From Septoria linicola (lineage: Eukaryota > Ascomycota > Dothideomycetes > Mycosphaerellales > Mycosphaerellaceae), in contig CP099420.1 in NCBI GenBank assembly GCA_024114885.1, positions 1,426,001-1,490,000 of the forward strand: a DNA stretch of 64,000 nucleotides, given 5' to 3'. Below are positions 57,929 through 64,000 of this stretch, piece after piece. The position numbers and the translations under genes are program-made. The notes under the pieces are model-generated. The model was not told the DNA's origin. It ran no database searches and saw only the letters and a list, made by a program, of their open reading frames with translations. The first letter of the stretch is position 1, and every line of letters starts with the position of its first letter.

Positions 57929-58291
57929 TCATCTGCAGCGCCGCTTCCCACTACTTCCACCTTGGAGAGCGAGAGCCATGCGCAGAAGGTGACATGGCAA
58001 GATGCCGTGGGCACTGGGGTGACCGACAAGAGTCACGATGAAGTCCAAGAGAAGTGCATGTCTTGGCAGGAAGCCCTGAAAGCAGGTCCGCCGGCGACTG
58101 TCGCCAATGGCGCCAAAAAGCGAGTGATTGTCGACGACCCCCGGGAGCTACTGTTGAGCTGGCAGGAAGCTATCAAGACTGGGCCACAAACCAGAATTGC
58201 GGTGTCTACCTCGCGGCCCAAAAGCCAGGGTACCAGCGCACCTCGATCGCATGACATGGGAACCCACGAACGGAGCCGAACCATGGGCTAA
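57929..58291 (+). other. In-frame coding-like tail after TAG, three WQ-E/D-A repeats
   Basis: Directly after the TAG that ends the preceding gene, the same frame continues for 120 codons to TAG/TAA at 58289-58291. It contains three related motifs, TWQDAV (57992), SWQEAL (58061) and SWQEAI (58157), each followed by Gly within a few residues. Base composition and the repeats look coding. An 18-nt GT...AG segment around the TAG would restore the frame but is too short for a normal intron. Readthrough, a recent nonsense mutation or a base error are the alternatives. Confidence 0.4.
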
Positions 58292-58870
58292 GGTGGAGCG
58301 CATACGATGATCGACACTTCGATTATCTTTTACTGTCACGCGGCGTGAATTTTTGAATTTTTGCTTTGCATAGCGTGCGTTGTGTAGTTTTGGATTCTTC
58401 TTTTCGTTCATGGCGAGCAAACGAGATACCTCTGGAGCGAGCGAGCAATAGCATGGCGTGGGTGGTTGATTGCATTCTTGTTGAGAGCGAGAGTGTCGCA
58501 TGCATTTCGTATACAGAGTGTCAGCAGACTTATGCTCTTCTACCAGGAGCAGACGTGGTACTTAATCGAGGAAGAGAAAGAGCAATAATGTGTCTGATAT
58601 GCAAATAGTGCAACATAGTGTATGGGTGGATGTATGAAAGCTTTGTTGTAGTCCACTCCGTTTCTGGAATCACGAACCTGTCCATCACTTCACTACTAGC
58701 TCTTGATCTCGAGTGAATTGAGCGGTTTCTGTCGAGTGAGGTCTTCTTGGCGTCGCGCCGCGCTAGACTTTGTGTAGATCACTCTTGCATCGTCATGCTC
58801 GTCCTTCCTACCTTCACTAAGCATTAATTTAACAAGCAAAGCAGTGCAACATGAACCACACGACCATGAA
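58292..58870. other. Intergenic spacer
   Basis: 3' region of the previous gene and promoter of the F-box gene. TTTTTGAATTTTTG near 58350 is AT-rich. No gene recognised. Confidence 0.45.
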
Positions 58871-61734
58871 ATGACCCGACAAATCATTAGAAGACAGCGT
58901 ACTATCCCTGATCTCCGTCACTCGCCTTCACAGCTCAAGCAGCACGGCTTTCCCAAAACGGATCCGCCACTTGGCAGCTCAGCATTGCTGCCCGCTATGC
59001 CCACGCTCAAGTTGCTTCAACAGCTACCTTCAGAACTGCTTCAGGACATCTTAGAGCTGCTTGAGCGCCCAGCTCTCGTCAATCTCACTTCCTCTTCGAA
59101 ATGGTGTTACGACGTTGCCATTGGTCACATCTGGAGAGAAGTCGAGTTGGTAGATTGCAAAACAGAACACTTCAACGAGAATGCTGAAGATCGATCTTTC
59201 TTCGACGATCATGATGACACTCCCTTGATCAGGAAGTTATTTTTGCTGGCGACAAAGCCGTGGCTAGCAGCACAAGTGCAGGTACTGACGCATCGGTGTC
59301 ACTTGCCAAACCCAGCGATCTTCAACGAGCTGCCGACAAACACTTTCTCAGCACAGACATTGTCGACAGACCCAAGGACGATCGAGCTTGCAAGGCTGGC
59401 TGTACAGAATATGAAGAAAGTCCACACATTGAGGATCGTTCTGGGCCATCCGCACCTTACTGATGCGCTGCTGAGGTGCTTCTTCGATGAGCGCAGGAAC
59501 GTAAGTGACTACACCAGAGTGAGAAGGTTGTGGCTTGAAAATTGTCGCATCTCCGCCGGGCTTGATTATGACATTCCGTGGCATCCATACGGCTTGCCAT
59601 TGAAGCTCGACTTCACTGGACTGGAAAGTGTCAGATTTCGACGTCTACCAATGCGTCCGGGGCCCCTCAGTAACCAAGCATACGCTCTGCATATGTCGTA
59701 CTCCAGAGGCGGCGAGAGAAGATCTCTGCAAGATGGCATGGGCGGAAGGTACGAAGCAAGCGCCATCAATGTCCTGGATGAGCTCAAAGCCGGATGGACC
59801 AACTGGGTTAGGAACGACCAAGGATGGACTGACATCAGTAAGTGTGGTTGCTCCCTACTTTGTGATTGCTTGGTGAGAAGCATGCGCCTGTCCCGTCTTT
59901 CAGGCATTCGCGAGATATAAGATGTTCTGTGACCACTATGCGCACACAATCGCCAGTTGTAATGCTTTCCTCTTCATAGGGCACCCATCATGACTATGAG
60001 ATCAAAGAGTTCCACGAAATCAAGCGCTGACCTTCAGCAGGGAATGCAACGGAGGACCCGCTTTTTGTGTTGTATGCCACGGCCCACGATTTCGACGAGC
60101 GAATCTATGCTGCACTAGCTTCACAAATCAAATTACCAGAAGAAATAGCCGCTCTCGGTGCTCTAAGTCGCTGCAGACGGGCTAGAATGGCTTATCGGGG
60201 GCACCTCCTAGACATGTCTCCAGAAGACCTTGTGGATGCCGAAGTGCCAGCAGTGCTGCGAAGATGCCACTTGGAGAAGCGGCCGTCTGCTAACACGGCG
60301 TTGTCAATGCTGCGAGATGCCAGTCGCACCTTGACCTCCCTCAACTTCGACTGGGTCATGAGCGCACCGCTGGGCGCTGTCTGGCCGGCTCGAGAATCTT
60401 CACTATACCAGAGATGGGTGGGCATGTACTTCAGCTTGTTCAGCTGTCGGTTTCCAAAATTGAGGAGCTTCCAAATGCGTAACTGTGTCGTGCCACACAC
60501 TTCTCTCCCTGTGGGCTTATTCCTACTGGACTCATGCACAGTATTCCAAGGATCAGATTTTGAGCAACTCAGCGGCTCTGAGAGTGACTCTGGACCTGCT
60601 GCCCTGGCTCCTCTGGCTTTCATGGAAGCTCACCCAGAGCTTCAATGCCTAGCTTGGCCAATGAGCAGTTTCTTCTCGAACAATTCGTCTTCAGTGGAAG
60701 TGAAGCAGCGTGTCGATCGTGTTCTGAAGAATCTGGCCCGCAATCTAGTTGATCTAAGGATAGACACTAGGTTCAGTGAAAATGGCGAGCCTTTCTCGGG
60801 TGAGGATAGCCTGGGCGACGATGGTGAACGCGTGCGGAGGAAACGCTTCATCGCCGAGCTTGCCTCCGAACTGAAGAGCCTAGAAAGCATCAAGATTGAA
60901 GGTGGCATGCCCCGTGATGAACGTCGGGAGATTGTGCGCGCATTACATTCTTGTCCTCTGCAGAAGATCGTCACCATTGGAATTTCCAGTCCTACCGGCA
61001 ACACTTGGGGGCAAGACGGCGTTGACGTAGTTGGGCTGATAGACGAGCACGACCGATCAAATATGGAGGCAGAAGACAAGCATATCGTGTACGCACTCGG
61101 ACCAAGCAAACTTATCCAGCCTGCCGACCAATTCGCACCACAATACGGATGGGATGCTCAGCCGCCTATGCTTCACACTCTGGCCTCGTACCACGCTGAA
61201 AGCGTTCGCGAGCTGAAATTCTGTGGCTGGAAGGGCTCACCTATTCTGCTATCGCCAACTCCCATCACTACACCTCTTCTCGCGCCCCTCAAACATTTCC
61301 ACAAACTCGAGTCACTCATCATTAGCCTCTGGCTCACCACCTTATTCGAGGGCGAGCCGCGCGATCATGAAGTAATCTCTTATTGGACCGATTCTCGCTC
61401 TCCATCCTCCACGGCTTTGGTCTTGATCCTGGACGAGGAACCAGAAGACGGATGGGACAAGGAACTGAAGACCAAATATGCGCCCAACGCCCTTGCTTGG
61501 ACTGTTATGAACTTCTTGGGACCATTACTGAGCGAGGAGGCAAAAGCGAGGACGGGTGGAGTGCACGTGCGAGCCAGTTTCAGTCTGGGCGACTGGGGTG
61601 GCATTTTCGACCTGGACCTGTGGATTGGTAAAGGCTCTATGAACAGTGATGTCTGCTTGGCTTTCAAGGGTCCAAGGGAGGAGTTGGAGCAGGAGAGGAG
61701 GAGGGAAAAGCTGAATGCGAGAAGATGGTTTTGA
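58871..61734 (+). CDS. F-box protein
   Basis: Two exons: 58871-59837 and 60041-61734, with a 203-bp intron (donor A|GTAAGT, acceptor CAGCAG|G); the frame reads through as GWTDIR-NATEDPLFVLY. About 886 residues from ATG 58871; the alternative ATG at 58997 (MPTLKLLQQ) would place the F-box at the very N-terminus. F-box: LLQQLPSELLQDILELLERPALVNLTSSSKWCYDVAIGHIWREV. The rest (about 800 residues) contains scattered Leu-rich beta/alpha stretches such as KVHTLRIVLGHPHLTDALL and SLTSLNFDWV-like text, suggesting degenerate leucine-rich repeats that would bind substrates. Expected role: substrate receptor of an SCF (Skp1-cullin-F-box) ubiquitin ligase. Targets unknown. The long intron contains an exon-like stretch (see findings), so the splice model could be revised. 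Confidence 0.8.
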
Positions 61735-62041
61735 GAGCGGACATGACATGTCCGGAATTGCTACCGTCATATCGCTGATCAGCGACTTGCGTTCATTGTT
61801 AACAACCCCACCGAGCTTGCATAGCAATGCAGGTGCGATAAGAGTCACACAAGCGACCGCTTCAAGATCTCCTCCACGGAAGAAATGGACACAACTACGT
61901 CAGGATAGACCACCCGAGATGCGGATCATGACCCTCTCTAGGACAGCTCACTAGGATGGCGTAGGACTTCCAGAGACACCGGATGAAAGCAGTTTGCGGT
62001 AGGAGTATTGTATTCGTGGGTATCCGGCATGATTTCGACGA
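61735..62041. other. Short intergenic spacer
   Basis: No coding signal or repeat recognised. Confidence 0.4.
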
Positions 62042-62452
62042 ATGTTTGCGGTTCATCAAGTGATGCGGTCGCACAAGACACCGCTAGAGAGATGCTTTCA
62101 CTTCGTTGCAGGCTGCAGATGGATTGCTGATGCTTTTGCGCTTCTGAATAGGTGGCTTGCCGGAACGGACGAACGCGACGAACGTTGTCTCAACATTCCC
62201 AAAGTAGGGCTGAGCACAAAAAATGGCTTGATCTTAAGAAAGCTGAAGTTTGGGCTAGATCTGAAGAGGCGCCAGCTGCCCAGCTTTCTCATGGGCTGGA
62301 AGCCTATTAGACTTTCTTGGATCGAGTGCCTAGCCCACGTGGACGGGTACAGACCATTCCTCTTCGAGCGTGCAGCAACCTATTCGACAGAGTCTTGGTA
62401 CGTACTCCTTAGCCTCGTGGCTGTATTATGGTTCTATCGAGGTCTAGCTTGA
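62042..62452 (+). CDS. Uncertain small ORF
   Basis: A 136-codon ATG-led frame without a signal peptide or known domain. It is rich in Arg, Leu and Trp and ends in a hydrophobic stretch (WYVLLSLVAVLWFYRGLA) that could be a single membrane helix. No family recognised. It lies in the 0.9-kb gap between the F-box gene and the secreted protein and may be a chance frame. Confidence 0.2.
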   Translation: MFAVHQVMRSHKTPLERCFHFVAGCRWIADAFALLNRWLAGTDERDERCLNIPKVGLSTKNGLILRKLKFGLDLKRRQLPSFLMGWKPIRLSWIECLAHVDGYRPFLFERAATYSTESWYVLLSLVAVLWFYRGLA

Positions 62453-62654
62453 ACGCCTTCGCTACACGTTCGCGGTGACCCCGTTCGGGCCCGTTGACAC
62501 GCAGTACTTTTTGTTAAGCGATGGCAAGTCATGTACCAATGTATTTTCCGCACGGATGGGCTGAGACGGCTGGCATATAGAGGCGTTGCTGCCATCCGTC
62601 TGAAGGTAAGGCGTTTTCTCAACTTCACCAATTACCAATAACGACATCAACATC

Positions 62655-64000
62655 ATGAAGTTCTGTGCACATCTCCTCGCTGCTGCGACAACAGTGTGCA
62701 ATGTCCTCGCAACACCTCAACAGCTGGTTCCTAGACAAGCACCTTTCTGCTCGACGGTGGCAACGCGGTGTTCGGGAACGAGCAGACAAGCACAACTCAC
62801 ATCATACTGTTCATCGTACCTGGCGATACCAAGAGTCACATCAAGCAGGACAGTCTCTGCAGTAGCAGCACGAGTCACCACAACTCTTACGCAACGAGTA
62901 GTTGGACTGACGACGACCTACGTTACTGTTCAAGCAACACAAACAATAAACACCGCACAAACGATCAGTGTCACTCAACTCAGCACTGTCCGCACGACAG
63001 CGACAATTTCGGCCGTATCCACATCGACAACGACATTTACGAGGAGTACTGTGTCCAGTGTTAGCACTGTCCAAGCTGCCGATATCACACAGACGATTTC
63101 CAGCTGCGCTACGGTCAAGAATGATGCCGCACAAATCACCATCATGAGAGTGCCTGGTGGAGGATGGAAGAGAGATGAGCCACACCAGCTATTCGAGCGA
63201 CAAGCTGTGGCAAAGCCAGCCTGCCTCACGTCGTACACAAGTGCCTACCGACAGAGCTCGGCGTGCAGTTGCGCGTCGATCACGCCAGCTACGGTGTACA
63301 CCACGCGAACTGTTACGCCAACAACCACGCTCGTGAGCACTGTTCGCACGACTTCGACGAGCTGGATCACAGCGACTCGGACAAACACCATCCTGCAGAC
63401 TCGAATTACTGGAACTGTGACCAACACTATCGTGAGCACGACAACTCAATCGTTCACAAGCACGATCGTGCGAAATGCATTGGTGTCGACGACCGTTGTG
63501 CGAGGAGTAAGTCTTCCCTCTGATGCTACATCCTCCCAAGAACCTAGCTAACATCTAACCCGCAGTACATTTCTACAACCACCAGATCCGCCACCGAAAC
63601 CGCCTTCGCTCTCGCCGCGGCTCCAACATTCTACATCCAAAACGACCAAACCAACTACGCCTACCTCTCGCCACCCTCATCCGACAGCAAAAAGTCCAAA
63701 CGCGACATCAGCGGCACCATCGCCTTTGACTCCATCCAACAATCCGCCGCGCAGCTCTTCACTCTCCCTGGCCTAACAGGCGGTCTCCTCTCCAACACCG
63801 GCCTCCTCGCCGCCGAAAGCGTGCAAGGACCAGATGATTTCGATGACATTGACGTCCAACTCGTCGACGCGACGGATATCGCTACGGGCGCGTTTGCGCC
63901 TGTGAGCTGTACGTTTTTGGGACAGCAGACTGATGGGACGTGTCCGCTGCAATGCCAGTTTGGCGCGAGTAGTGATGTTACGCAGGGAGATCCTTTTGGT
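62655..64000 (+). CDS. Ser/Thr-rich secreted cell-surface protein, truncated by window end
   Basis: Exon 1 is 62655-63506, intron 63507-63565 (59 bp, GGA|GTAAGT to CCGCAG|TAC), and exon 2 runs open to the last base; 429 residues are visible. The first 20 residues (MKFCAHLLAAATTVCNVLATP) form a signal peptide. A short Cys-rich stretch (FCSTVATRC, YCSSYL) follows, then a long Thr/Ser/Val-rich region of repeated TxT, TTT and TVRTT motifs, probably O-mannosylated. A dibasic WKRDEP near residue 172 may be a Kex2 site. A second Cys-rich module (ACLTSYTSAYRQSSACSCASI) precedes more Thr repeats. Exon 2 encodes a globular part with YIQNDQTNYAYLSPP and three later cysteines (SC, TC, QC). Typical of fungal wall-associated or adhesin-like proteins; specific function unknown. 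Confidence 0.75.

Overview
The window looks like nuclear chromosomal DNA of a filamentous ascomycete, most likely a dothideomycete. The support is spliced genes with introns of about 47-120 bp, a TeaA/Tea1 polarity protein, a SAT4-like rhodopsin-domain protein, many MFS transporters and a large block carrying the scars of repeat-induced point mutation (RIP). The lineage call is an inference from gene types, not a database match.

Layout. Bases 1-14,590 are a normal gene region: a small secreted cysteine-containing protein (+), a TeaA-like kelch/coiled-coil cell-end marker (-), a NIPSNAP-type mitochondrial protein (-) and an FAD-dependent oxidoreductase (-), separated by long stretches with no recognisable gene. 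Bases 14,589-32,073 are a gene-free island in which CpA/TpG has been almost erased. It is a three-level nest of dead transposons. A hAT DNA transposon, with CAAGTAAG-rich ends, was hit by a chromodomain Ty3/gypsy element (A, 205-bp LTRs, target duplication CCTAG). A was hit in its gag by a second chromodomain Ty3/gypsy element (B, 172-bp LTRs, target duplication GAAGC). B carries an extra block in antisense orientation between pol and the 3' LTR. The hAT insertion ends 27 bp before a small, frameshifted cysteine-containing gene and seems to separate it from a promoter-like sequence on the left side.

Bases 32,074-51,600 hold a Ser-rich hypothetical gene (-), an intron-containing tRNA-Pro(AGG), and a transporter-rich stretch: a DHA1-type MFS drug exporter (+), a nine-exon sugar porter (-), a SAT4-like seven-helix membrane protein (-), a second sugar porter (+) and an allantoate-permease-like MFS protein (+). 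No biosynthetic core enzyme is visible among them. Bases 52,188-64,000 hold a candidate GPI-anchored secreted protein (-), a large low-complexity/coiled-coil protein (+) with two annotation oddities (no ATG at its apparent start, and an in-frame TAG followed by a coding-like tail), an F-box protein (+), and the first part of a Ser/Thr-rich secreted protein (+) that runs off the window.

Exon boundaries were worked out by hand from GT-AG sites, frame continuity and family alignment from memory; they are models, not transcript-supported. The genes do not form one pathway. The common themes are cell surface and transport on the right, and housekeeping polarity and mitochondrial functions on the left.
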